64,000 nucleotides of DNA from Paraspadella gotoi (lineage: Eukaryota; Chaetognatha), in contig CM119271.1 of NCBI GenBank assembly GCA_051294375.1, positions 180,721-244,720 of the forward strand. The letters are read 5' to 3'. The notes beneath the pieces were generated by a model. The model was not told where the DNA came from and ran no database searches. It saw only the letters and a list, made by a program, of their open reading frames with translations. The position numbers and the translations under genes are program-made. Shown here piece after piece: positions 12,801-25,300 of this stretch (within the stretch, counting starts at the first letter, position 1; the number at the start of each line of letters is the position of its first letter).

Positions 12801-15800
12801 TTTTCTTTCAAGGGATAAAAAATATCACCATGCTCTTCTAACTTGTTCTTTTCCTCTATACTTTTGTTATCAATCATTTTAACATCTTTAAAAGTTAAAT
12901 CTTCAAGCCTGTTCAGAAATAAACGATTTTCATCTGAATCATCCTTTTTATCTTTATTTTCATCGTTTATCTCACTTTTATTATTGTACATTATATCTTT
13001 ATTCAATTTCTCATCAGCAATAAGAACATTTTTTGAAAATTTCCCAACTTTAAATTTCGTCGTTGTGCTAAAATATTCAGTTTCCTTCTGAGATAAATTA
13101 TCCTCAATAAGAATCTTCCTTTCTGCTCTATTCCTTATCATAATATCATCCTTAACTTTATTATTATCGCCGATAGAACCAAGAACATAATCCTTATCAA
13201 TTGCGTTGCTTTGTCTATTACTATTTTCATCATTCAATCCAGATGAAAAACTAAAAGAAAGCTCATCACCAGTCACGTTTTTGTCAACTTCGTTATAGTG
13301 GCTTTTGTGACTTGGGCGTTGTCGCTCTTTACTGTTGAATCTTTCTTTAAATGTCTGCTGATACTGATCTTCACTATTTTTGCCCACATCAGAAAGTTCC
13401 TGAATTACGTCCATGTGTTCATTTTTTTCTTTAATAAGATTATTTTGCTGAATCAAGTGGTATCCTTCTATTATTTTCGAAGGATGGTCTTCTTGCCTCA
13501 TCCAGTAAAAGTCAGAATCTCTCAAAACTTTATGGCCCGGATAATCGGCAGACCTTTTTTGGACATCATCCTGAAACCTAGGTTTATTATACGTCTCTAT
13601 GTGCTGTTCTTTTCCATGATAATTCAAATCAGGATCGAGCCTCTGTCCTTCACTTTCCCTAAAACCACTTGTTTGGTTAAGCCCGGTCGTAATCGAAGAT
13701 GAAACCTGTGATGACTTGAATAATTCGCTGATTGAAAATTTCTTTGATCCGGTCTTTGTCTCTTCAAGCTTGTTCGTTTTTGTTTGGCTCGGAATCTTAT
13801 CAATTTTGTCTGCATCTCGATCTTTAATGCGCGAACTCTCGACTTGGATTCCAAGCTGAGACATCTCGGTCTGAGATGGCGAGAGTCCAGATGACGATTT
13901 GTTCATGTTCTTCTCCACCTCCATAGTTATTGTTTGAAAATTGTTTAACTCATAACTGAATTTTTCATTTTCTTTATTTAGCTCGTAATTTTGAAAGTCA
14001 TCAGATTTTTTAAACTCGTAAACTTTCCTTCCTGCTTTTTCGTTAATCTGGACAGGATCGTTTTGATTTAAAGTTTTTTCAAATATTGATTCCTCACTCT
14101 CCATTTTAGAAGAATATTCCCCAATCTCCTCATTTATTGTATACTTCCTCCGGTCATTGTCCCTTGCATTATCAGACTTACTTTCTTGTTTATTGTTGTT
14201 TATTATGATCTGATTGCTGATGTAGGGAACTTTTTCTAGCTCACGAGAAGTCTCTCTCTCGCTCTTACATATCCCAACTTGGTAGATGCTGCTAGTTTCA
14301 GAGGCGCTTGGAGATATTACCTCATTCTTATAAGGAATAAACGAACTACTTTTGTGCTCCCACTCATCACCTTTTTCCGTCATTTCATTCACACCAAGAC
14401 CGGTTCTGCCTCTTTCCATGTATGGATCGGTTCTGAATTCTTGAAAGTTCACATTTTTATCTTCTTCTCTGACCTCGAATGTGAAAGAACCGCTTTTTAT
14501 ATTCTGCTCATCTGTGACACTCCCATCATTCGGATCCAAGGCTTTTTCCCTTTCTCTCCCTTTTCCTATATCAAAAATGTCATTGAAAAGATTTCTGCCT
14601 CTCCCCATTTCCTCTAATGCTATGCCCAGCCCTTCTTGCCCATGCTTCAAGCTGCCAAACCTTCTCTGGTCCTCTCCAACCCCTTCAGTCCTCTGCTCTC
14701 CTTTACTCATCTTTTTGTCATCCTCTCTCTCGCTCTCATTCTTCAGGCCCCCACTTCTCAACTTTTCCTCGTCCTCTTTGGCTCCCTCAATCTTCTGACC
14801 CCCTCTGCCCATATTTTTGTCTTCCTCTCTCTCGCTCTCATTTTTCAGCCCCCCACTGCGCAATTTTTCCTTCTCCTCTTTGGCTCCCTCAATCTTCTGA
14901 CCCCTTCTGCCCATATTATTGTCACCCTCTCTCTCGTTATTATTTTTTGGCCCCCCGATACCAAACCTACCATCCTCTCTGACCCCTTCAATCCTCAGCC
15001 ACCCTCTGCCAATCTTCTTATCATCCAGCTCGCTATCATTCTTCAGCACCCCGCTGCTCAACTTTCTCCCGACCTCTCTGGCCCCCTCGATCCTTGGATC
15101 GCTTCCCTTCTCCCATTGACGTTCGATGGTGGAATCTCGCGATGAAGATCTAAAGCGACTTGGATCGCCAGCCAAAGAGACGACACTCGAAACTTGAGTG
15201 AAAAACGGAAATGAACGAAAAGAGGGAAAGAGAGAAAGGAGAATAATGAAAGAAAAAAAAAACTTTGATTAGGGATCGAGGGATCGATCGATTTTAGTAG
15301 TCACACACAAAATTGGTCGGGTGGTCGCGCGCACAGTGCGAGAGATAGAAAATCTCGGGTAGGTCAAGTGCGTTTCGCGCCTTGGAAGATTTTTAAGTCT
15401 AATCTAAAGATAGATGCAGTAATGTCGTTAGGGGGATTTCTAATAACAATTTTAAAATTAGGGGATTTGTAAGAAACTTTCTTATTTCGTCAAAGCGATG
15501 CTTTTTGGATTTTTGTCCAAAATTCGACGGTGGAAAACAGATGGCAAAGGAGCAAACTGAAGTGCGTCCCGCTACCGTTTCCCACAAGCGAATTTTGGTT
15601 GGAAAATCTAAAAAAGTCAGTTTTGTGATAAAACAAAGGTCATCCTTATAACTGCAAGAAAGTTAAAGATTGACCTTTTCTGCCTTGGGACAATTATTTT
15701 ATCGCTTAGCACTGATTATCTAAGACGCAGTCAAATTTCCGATAGAATTTGCGTTTTTGAAGGATCTGATTCATTAGTCTTCGTTTGACAAGCGGTCAAA

Positions 15801-18800
15801 GACATTTGACATTCGCAAACAACAACAAAAATTACGCAACACGAAAAACAATTGGAAGAAAACACAAAGCCGTGAGCATACCAAAAAAAAACAAACAAAA
15901 AGCTCCAAGACCAAAATTCAAGGAAAAGAAGCTTTGATTTTTAGTCATGCAAAGTGCGTCGCGTCTCTTAGACGACAAATAAAGCCATTTCTTTTGCACA
16001 AGTCAGTATTGCTTCTTGCCGTCGGACCCAAAAGCCAAAAGTGAGTCAAACACGAGAGTACCATCTGGATTTTATGTTCCCGAAGGGAGGTTTTTATGGC
16101 GTAAAAACCAAGCTACTATTTTCGATTAGTAAGTGGAAAAACCCGGTAAACTTTTGAAATTTTAATCGGATAAGATTAATAATGTTGAGGCTTGAGCGGA
16201 AATTCAAATTGAAGAGTCGTCAATTTGATTTCATTTCGATTTGATCCCCATCAAATAAATAATTATTGGGCCTGAGGATGTATTAAATTAGGGGGTTGGG
16301 CTTATGGTTAAAAAACGCGCCAAAAGGGTTTTAATATAATTTTAATTCAAAGTTCACGAAAAAATAACTTAAAAATATTTTTTTCTATTGTATCCAGTTG
16401 ACACTCTTACACCAAGATTATTAAACAACATAAGTGCACGCGAGAGACTGTTAAAAATCCTCGGTCGGTGTAGTACGTGTAAGTTTTTAAAAAAAAGCTG
16501 CGTACCACCACCGGAAGCAGAGAGGTAGAGAGAGAGAAAGAGAGAGAGAGAAAGAGAGAGAGACAAAGAGAGATGGCCCGTGCCCTTTTTTCTTCTATAA
16601 ACGCGTGCAACACACAAAAATGTTCACACACGATGAAGTGCGCGTGAATCGTAGAGCAGAGACTCACCCTCCTCCGTCTGGACCGACATGTCGGCTACTG
16701 GTGGGGGCGCCGGAACCGACACGGCAGGAAGGGACGCCGAAACTTCGACGGTGGCGCCCTTTTTAATGGGAACTTCCAGAGGTTCAGTCCTGGGGAAAGA
16801 AGGGGGGCAGGACGAAGTGAGTAGATGAGAGAGAAGTGGACAGAAAAAATGTGGGACAGACAGACAAAAGAGAAAAAAGAAAATGAAAGAGATGGACAGA
16901 CCGTTCGGAAAATTAAAACAAAATGAATAAATAAATAAAAAGAGACAAAACATTCAGCACCAAAAAAAATATAAAGGTTAAAAAAATGAAAACTACGACT
17001 CTTAACTAATGCTGCACCTTCAACCCCCCTTCCATCACACTAACCCCCCCTCCTTTGTGTCTCCAAAACTCACGTCTCGAACTGCTCCATCTGTCCGTTC
17101 TTTCCACGGCGAACGAAGACCCTCTTGATTCGTGGGTCGTTCTCTTTGTTCCCCTCGATGATGGTCTCGTTGACGACCGTCTTCGTCAACTTGGACACGT
17201 CGCTCAATTCCGTTTTGCTATTTGTTTTTTTTTTTTGGGGGGGGAAGTAGGGTTAAGGGGGGTATTGATGAAAATGGGGAGTGGGGGAGGGAGAAAGTTG
17301 AGTTAATGATTGATGACGAAGATGATGACGAAGATAATGTCGAAGATGATGTGGATTCAACGATGAAAACGAAAAAAAAACAATAAAACTTTTGAAGATA
17401 TTCTTTTTAGTTTCTGATTATGACGGATGGTTTGGAAAAGGTAGAAAAGTTAAAGAAGTAAGAATTATTTAAAGAGCATAATGATCAAACTTTTGTTTGG
17501 GAGGGAAAAAAATGATTAGAAAGGAAAGGTTAAAAGGTCGACGCAAGACTTGGATCAACAGACGACGATTTTTTCAGTCGTTGATGAAGACAAGATCAAA
17601 TATTTGTTGTTTTAATCTTCACGGCTTTGATTCATTGTTTCGAACCTCCGATCATCGGTGAGCGTTTTTCTGAGCCTCAAATTTACATTTTCAAGTCCAA
17701 GAAATGAATTTATAAATTCCCGTTCGCTTCTCGCCCCCTTCCGTCAAAAACTTCGAGCTTATCTCGCCAATAATGTCAACGACGCATAACGTTCGACGTC
17801 AAAAATTTGAGATCACAAAGTAAAAAAAAAATTTAAATATTCATCCTCAAGTCAACACACAAAGATAACAATTGGACCACTAACTCGCTAAATAACTCCA
17901 GGATAAATTGGTCCGTTTTTACTTCGGTTTTATGATTTTTTTTTTTTTAGTCGGATTTGCTTATCAGCAGATTCAGACTCTATAATCCACTTTGTCGGTC
18001 AGTCGATCCTACCGCAAAAGTCATATTTTCCTGTATTTTTATTTTTATTGTATTTTTACTTCTGTTTACACATCATTATTATATTTATTAAAATTGGATA
18101 TATAAATTGAGTTGAAATTTTGTGTGGGTAGTAAAGTCGGAAAGCTGAATATAAATTTTTGATGGATTCGTAAGTGTGGAAAAGAGTTCAAATTAGAAAA
18201 GCAAAAGACACATTTAGTTGAATTTTTAAAAGTTTCTTTATCTCTCTCTCTCTCTCTATTGATTAATTGATTAGTTGATTGACCAAATTATGCCAGTTGA
18301 CCAAATTATGCAAGTTGGTATTGGCGCAGCAACTGGTAATGATTGAAAGATCAATTGATTTATAAATTTTTTCAGAGATTCATGAAGATGTCTGTTATGA
18401 TTTGTTATTGTAAATCACTTTATTATTTTTATTTATAAAATATTTTTGCATAGTTTAAGCCCTTAAAAGTGATTTACATGTATTGGCCAGCCACTGGTGT
18501 TACGATTTGTGATGATCTGTTAATATTACAAATTGAAAGACAGAAAAAATTACGGTGATTTATCATCGGATTAGCTCATTACCGCTTAATCATCGTAGGC
18601 AGATCCGACGTTGTTTGTTGAAACTTGTTTTTTTATTAAAACATGAATATTTTCCTTTTTGAAAAAGAAAATTAAGAAAAGCCCAAATTAAACCCAAAAC
18701 ATTAAACTATGTTTTCATCTTTGTTTAAAAGCATTTTAGCTATACCGTCTATTTCTTATAAAAAAAGGCTTACAAAAATATTGAAAAAATAATTAAATCT

Positions 18801-21800
18801 AGGAAAATATACACCCCCTTTGCTTCCGACCGAAGCGTCTCAAGTTTCTCTCCTTAAAACAATTTCTTCCGACTCCTGAACTGACTTTTACTTCCCCTGA
18901 CAAAAATATGAGTTCTAAACAGTAAAAGGAACAAAAACTATCAGGTTTGGCTTTCAACTTCATGTTTGTTTTTTTAATCTGACAAATGAAGAAAAAAAGA
19001 CTTTTTGCCCAAGTGTTTTTAAAAGTAAAAACCGTTTGATAGTGTTTTGTTTTTTACCGTTTTTTCCTTGGCCGATGGTAAAGAGGGGAAGGTCAGTTCC
19101 AGCCATTAAAATAAAGATGGAAAAAATTGGAAGATGTAATAGTTAAGAAATATAAAAAGGAAAAAACTTTCATTTTAGCCTAATTCGATAATAAGGGTAA
19201 AATTTATTATTAAGAGTATGTAATCCTCACCACTAATCTTCCAATAGCAGCCAATCCGTATTTACAGGCGAATAAAAACGCAATATAATTTACCTAATTT
19301 TATCTTAACTAAGCTATTTCTAACTTATAAAACTGGAAGCCGCCTTCGACCAGCTCCATCTCTCGGCCCGGCCGAGAAAATAACGGTAACGCATCATGCG
19401 CGTTTGCGTGAAAAAAGACGTTTCATCCCCGAAAAAGCGCCCTGGCGTCGGCCGGAAGCAATTATTATTCTAAAATTACGCTAATGTGAATAATGTATAT
19501 ACGTATTAATAAAAATATAATAAGGACCAAAATCCCGTTTTTCTGATCTAAACTAAAAAAAGGAACCCAGACTTTTGACTAAGGATTTTCCAGCATCCAT
19601 TTTCCCCCTTTTTTTTCTTCTCAATAATCTCTGCCGAAAACGACCCAGGATCCGCCGCCCATCATCAGGCGTCGAACGTCCGGCACCCAGAAGGCCGCGC
19701 CGGAACCGCGAAAGCCGGAGGCGCCGGGCCGAAATTGGGCGGCTCCTGGCGCGCCGTAATCGGCGTGGGCGCCGGGCGCTGGACCCGAATCCTGAGCGCG
19801 GCGCTGGTATCTGGCAACTGTCATCGGGCACCTGGCAGCCCCGTGGGAGGCGGCGGAAGTGGTGGCCTTGGCGGCGGGGCTCCTCCGCTGTTGCGCGGGC
19901 GGAGGAGGCGCCTGATTGGCCCGCTGAAGATTCATCAGCATCTGTTGTTGTTGTTGAAGAAATTGCTGCTGCTGGTTTATCTGTTGCTGTTGAAACATGA
20001 TCTGCGTTTGTTGAACGCGCTGGGGAAAAGAAAAGGATGGGTGGCTAAGGTATCAATCATACCCATAAAATATTATTGTATTTTAAATTGTATTTTCAAA
20101 AGCAGAATTTCGGTAGAAGTCATAAAAATCTAATGCAAATAATAATCACCAAAATTTCTTAACACAGAACCATGAATGCTGCTGTCGAAGGCCAAACTAA
20201 AGCCAAACACCCTAGAAAGTCGGCAAGCCCTATGTTGGAGCGGAATTGTAGAATTTTCATAAGATCACCCTATACCTTTCATCACATCTCTCTTTTCTCC
20301 TCCAAGTATCCCATTCCCCAAGGTCCTGTCAGCCCACACCATTTTCCCAAAAATCCTAATTTCGATCCCCACCCTCCTGAATTCCCCATCCCAATGATAC
20401 CCGACCCCTCAATCCCCTTCCCGGACCAAACTTCAACTCACTTGTTGTTGGAAAAAGAAATTAGCGACGTCGTTGATTCCTCTCGGGGCGGAAACGTCGA
20501 AGGGCATCATGGTGCCCATTCCTCCAACGCCCATGCCGCCCATTCCTCCCATGCCCATGTCGCCCATGCCGCCCATGGCTCCCATGCCGGTGTGGCGGAC
20601 TATTTGAGAGCTCAAGTTGGTCGTGTGGGCCGTGGCTAAGAGATGGGAAATGGGGAAAACAATAAGAAAAAGATTAGGAAAAAATATATATATAAATAAA
20701 CAAAAAACGACAATAAATATAATACCAAAGCTATAGCTTATACCTGAAGATCTGGTTGACTTTTGCTGTGGCGGACCGTGACCGACTGAAAATATAGAAG
20801 GGAAAGAAAAAAATAAATAGTTAAATAATAAATTTAATAAGCTAATTTCTGACGATGAGTCTTCGGCCTTACCTTTATTGGTGTGTCTCGACTTACTCCG
20901 CACCAAAGTGGAGGTTTTGGGATAAGTAACCAAGGGTTCCAAGGGAACGATCTGGAACGAGGAACGTAAGAGTTGTTGTTACAAGATTCGGTTCAGTAAA
21001 AAAAAATTATGAAACGAAGAAGCCGGACAAAAAAAGAAAATGACCTTTTTGGTGTCGGTTATGTCGATGATCTTAGCATGTCCGTACATGTCCGTCGATG
21101 TCAGGTATTGATCTGAAAAAAGGAATCAGAGGAATAACAAATTTAAAATGAAATTAGCCAAGGAGAGAGAATAATTACATAAAGAAGCTAAAATTTCCGG
21201 GAGTTAATAAACTAGACTGTGATAGTCTTGATTGAAAGCTCGCGGGGTTCCGTTATGAAATTGGTCAACCAATATAGGAGCTATCCATTTATTTAATAAA
21301 TAAGCTATCTAGCCCCTGACCTTTGACAGGCTATGGTGCCTCACCATCACTCTTACAAGATAATAAGAGACCAGGACTTAGCAAGCTTTCAATCAAGACT
21401 CTCTGAGTCTCATTTCCACAATCCAAGAGTAACTGGCTTCCCTATGTTATTACATCATAGCCATTTCGATCCCTTCATCTTCTCACCGGAAGCGGGCGAA
21501 CCGTGGCGGCTCCGTTTCTGCGACGAGTACCAATCCTCTGGACGATCGTAGCTGCCGTTGGGGGAAGCAAGGCTGTTGCCGTCCCAGCCTGATGGAGGTT
21601 AAAAGGGGTTGGGGGGAGACAAATGATTGGAGAAACGGAGGTGAAGTAACGTGACGAATCGATGATGTAACATAGATATTGTCTTATGTCTACAGAAGAC
21701 TTCATATTATAAAATGAGGTCTCCCTTTTTTGTGACCAGATTCTGTTCCTACCAAACTACCTGATAGAATTTTATGAAAATTTACATATGTATATACATA

Positions 21801-22124
21801 TACATTTATATTGTCATTAGGACTCTAAATTTAGAGTCCTAATGACAATATAAATGGAACTATCGAGGCAAATTTTGATATTCAACCCCTGACAAGAGAT
21901 ACAGGGCCCTGGGGGTGAACCCTTGGGGGGCCGAAAAAAGCTACAATTTTTTTTATTTTTTAAATTTTTTTAGTAGCATCAGACGTTTTAAACATATAAA
22001 AAAATCTTAAAAGCATAAGGATCGTCGCAATTGTATAAAAAAAATATGGACCCATGACAAACTTTGACACTCAAAAAATCAAATTTGATAAATGAAAACT
22101 AGAGAAAGAGAGAGAGAGAGAGAA

Positions 22125-22217
<93 letters not shown>

Positions 22218-22347
22218 AGCCAAATCGTTTTCGGATGAATCAGCAGCGGAAGCAGCAGAGGCAGCCAGAAATATAAAAAAATCAAATTTGAGAAAAGAAA
22301 ATTAATTTATAAACAGAAAAATTCTATTTTGCGATTGTCAATTAAAA

Positions 22348-22386
<39 letters not shown>

Positions 22387-25300
22387 AGTACCGAGGAAAA
22401 TTAAAGTTACAGTTTTTGAAAAAAAAACTTTTTCATTGACAAATAAACTGATCAGCAGACGCAGCCCCTAAGAAAAAAAAAGAGAGAAAGAAAGACAAGG
22501 AGAAAGAAGGAGAGAGAAAAAGAGAGAGAGAGAAGCCAAATCGTTTTCGGACGAATCTGCAGCGGTAGCAGCAGAGGCAGCAAGAAAAAAAAATCAAAAG
22601 GCAACAGCAGAAGCAGCAGGAGAAAAGAGAGAAAAAGAAAAAGCCCCTGCAGAGCCAGCTGCAGACTCGTTTTTTTTCCCGATGAATCAGCCTAGGGAAA
22701 AGAGAGGGAGAGAGCTACATATAATTAAAAGAGAAAAGAGAGAGAAAAGGAGACAAAAATAATAGAGGAAACTTGTTTGTTTTGATAAAATGTAAACAAA
22801 ACATATTTAATAACTGTCCTCCCCACAATTTCAAGGACCTCGATGATGAGAAGCTGTATATAAATTTTCATACATCAATCTTCATACACCTAAATTTAAT
22901 CATCAAAAAAGCGATCTATAAATTGGAACGAGACGACGACGACGATTGTGATTGCGATTGCGATGATAAAAACATTTTTGAACTAAAATTAATAAGTTTT
23001 CAATAATTAATCATGGTTTGAAGATTAGGGTGGAGTGATGAAAAGATTGAGCGATGGAACAATGTTTTTTTGCTGCCTTTGTATATGTAATAAAAAATAA
23101 TTGAGCCCCTTTTCCAATAAATTTTGCATAACAGTATCATTTATTGAACTTTCTTTATAGTAATATCTTTATAAAATCATAAAATTTCAAAATCATATTT
23201 TTTTAATTTTAAGAACTGTTTTAGATTCGCCAGAAAAAACTGAAAAACTTTTGTAAAATATGTTACATAATATTTTTAGGTTAAAGCTGCGAAAAAAGAA
23301 AGGTTTCATCATATAATAGTTTCTACTACAGAGCGTAAAAACGTGGGATATTTTAACCTTTTTTTCTATTTTTGATACTTAAGGCATTAAAATTTTTAAT
23401 AACATATTTTATATTTTAGATCTAACTTATTATAAAGAATCAGAATCTTTAATAAAAATTGTAAAAAAAATTATTTTGAAAATTTATTATTTTCTAAGGA
23501 TATTACTATAAATATAATGTAATTAATGATACTGTTCCCCAAACAATACAAACAAAATATTTTTTGTACTTTTTAATCATACAATTTCACATCTAAATAT
23601 CGCTGTTTGTTCACTCAAATAAAATTTATGTTCCCAAGTGCTCCACTCTATTGAAGTTGCATGGTTCATCGTTTTACTTCCAATTTTCCCAAATTATTCA
23701 AAATCTGACTTGAACTGCTTATGTTCATAAAGCTGAAAATTAAGTAAATTAATATTTTTGTGGTAATAAATATATTTTTGTGGAAGTGTAAACGTCTATG
23801 CAACTGTTCAAAACAAAAAAATTGAAAAAAATTTTTGACCATTTTTTCCCCTTTGGGGCGACCTCTCCGGGGCCCCATATCTCAGCTCAGGGGTCAAATA
23901 TTGAAATTCGCCTCGATAGTTCTATTTGTATTCAGATAGGGATCGTTCATACCAAATTTCAACAAATTTGGTCAAGTAATTTTTTCGGAACGGGTTCTGG
24001 TCAAAAAAGGGGTACCTCATTTTATAAGATGAAGCCTTCTGTATGTTACATATAAGACAAAAAAATTGGAGAGGTAAATTTTTTTAAAAAAATACCATGG
24101 AGTGTCAATTCGTTCGCGACGTGAAAGCGTAAAAAGATTTTTATAGTTTTCAATGTGAAGATGAAAGACTGAAGATGTAACAAACAAAAATAAGCACAAA
24201 TCGCCATTTTTCCAAATTCCATATTCACGCGAGCGAATTAACTCTCCAGAAATTACAAGATAAACTAGAATCTACGCTTAATAAAAAGGAAGAAATTATG
24301 TTTACAAAAATAAATTTTAACTATACACCCCATAGCCATGTTACATAAAAAAAATCACCCAAACGTGAAACAACCAAAAAAAGGACAGGAGAAGAGAAAA
24401 ACAAGTTTGAGCAAACAATGCCGGATCTGCCCACGATCAGCAGTAAGCAGCTGATCAGATAATTAATTAATCAATTAATTAATATTAATAATTTTTATTT
24501 GTGTCAAAATCGTTTTCCTCTTTGTCTCGCCTCTCAATCACAAAACAATCTAGATCATAAAATTAATTGATTATTTAATTAATACTTAATAATTAATCAT
24601 TAATAATTAATTAAATAATTAATTTACGTTTAATATAAAAACGAAAAAAGCATAATCAAATAGTGATATAGATTTTTTTTTTTCATTTTCACTTGGACGA
24701 TTCCATCGAAACTTTATTTCCTGCTCAATCACACACTTTCTGAGCTACAAAATTTCAAGTCAATCGCCCCATACAATCATGAGTAATTGGCGTTCAGTGC
24801 TTAGGGGGGGACGGACGGACGGACGGACGGACATCATTTTTTTTGCATAATTTCCTATAATTCGATGTTCTAAGATGATATAAGTGATTTACCGACAAGA
24901 TAATGGGTGGCGACCGACAGACCGACAAAGTGAATTATAGCGCCGAGATCTGCTTTAAGCAGATCCGGCTTTAAGCAGATCCGGCTAAAAACGTAGAAAT
25001 ATAGCACAAATTTACAAAACACTAAAGATACCGCCAGAATGCGAGGGACGTCTGTAAAGGTAGTAGCCCGGCTCAAAATCTACAGAGTCATAGCCAAAAA
25101 AAAAAGCAGAATAAAAAAAAATGGTTAATTGGCGGATGAAAAAAGACCATAAGCTTCGCGCACCTGACTTGTTTCTGTAGAAAACGCTGTCAGTGTCTGA
25201 CAGAGACAGAGAGAAAAAAAGAGCGAGAGAAAAGAAAAACTAGATAGAGAAGACGTTCGAAAGTTCGGCGGTTCATTAATAATGATAGATTTTTTAAATT

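Larger units (their letters stand above)
21990..22990. repeat. Family-D dispersed repeat, copy 1
   Basis: This roughly 1-kb repeat begins near CTTAAAAGCATAAGGATCGT and ends near GATTGCGATGATAAAAACA. Inside are a (GA)n tract, GCAGCAGAAGCAGCAGGAGA-type blocks and TGATGAGAAGCTGTATATAA. It shares order and sequence with 30530-31640 and 36240-37350, so these are copies of one family. Confidence 0.7.
21675..24065. mobile_element. Long inverted repeats bracketing 2.4 kb (possible non-autonomous element)
   Basis: The left arm (about 21675-21955) and right arm (about 23840-24065) are diverged reverse complements. For example, CTTCAT.TTATAAAATGAGGT and AACTATCGAGGC occur in the left arm and in the complement of the right arm. 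No transposase-like frame lies between them. They could be termini of one element or two opposite insertions of one repeat. Confidence 0.5.

Noticed and set aside
22079-22285. Ser-Leu repeat frame
   Set aside because: Translation of a (GA)n microsatellite.
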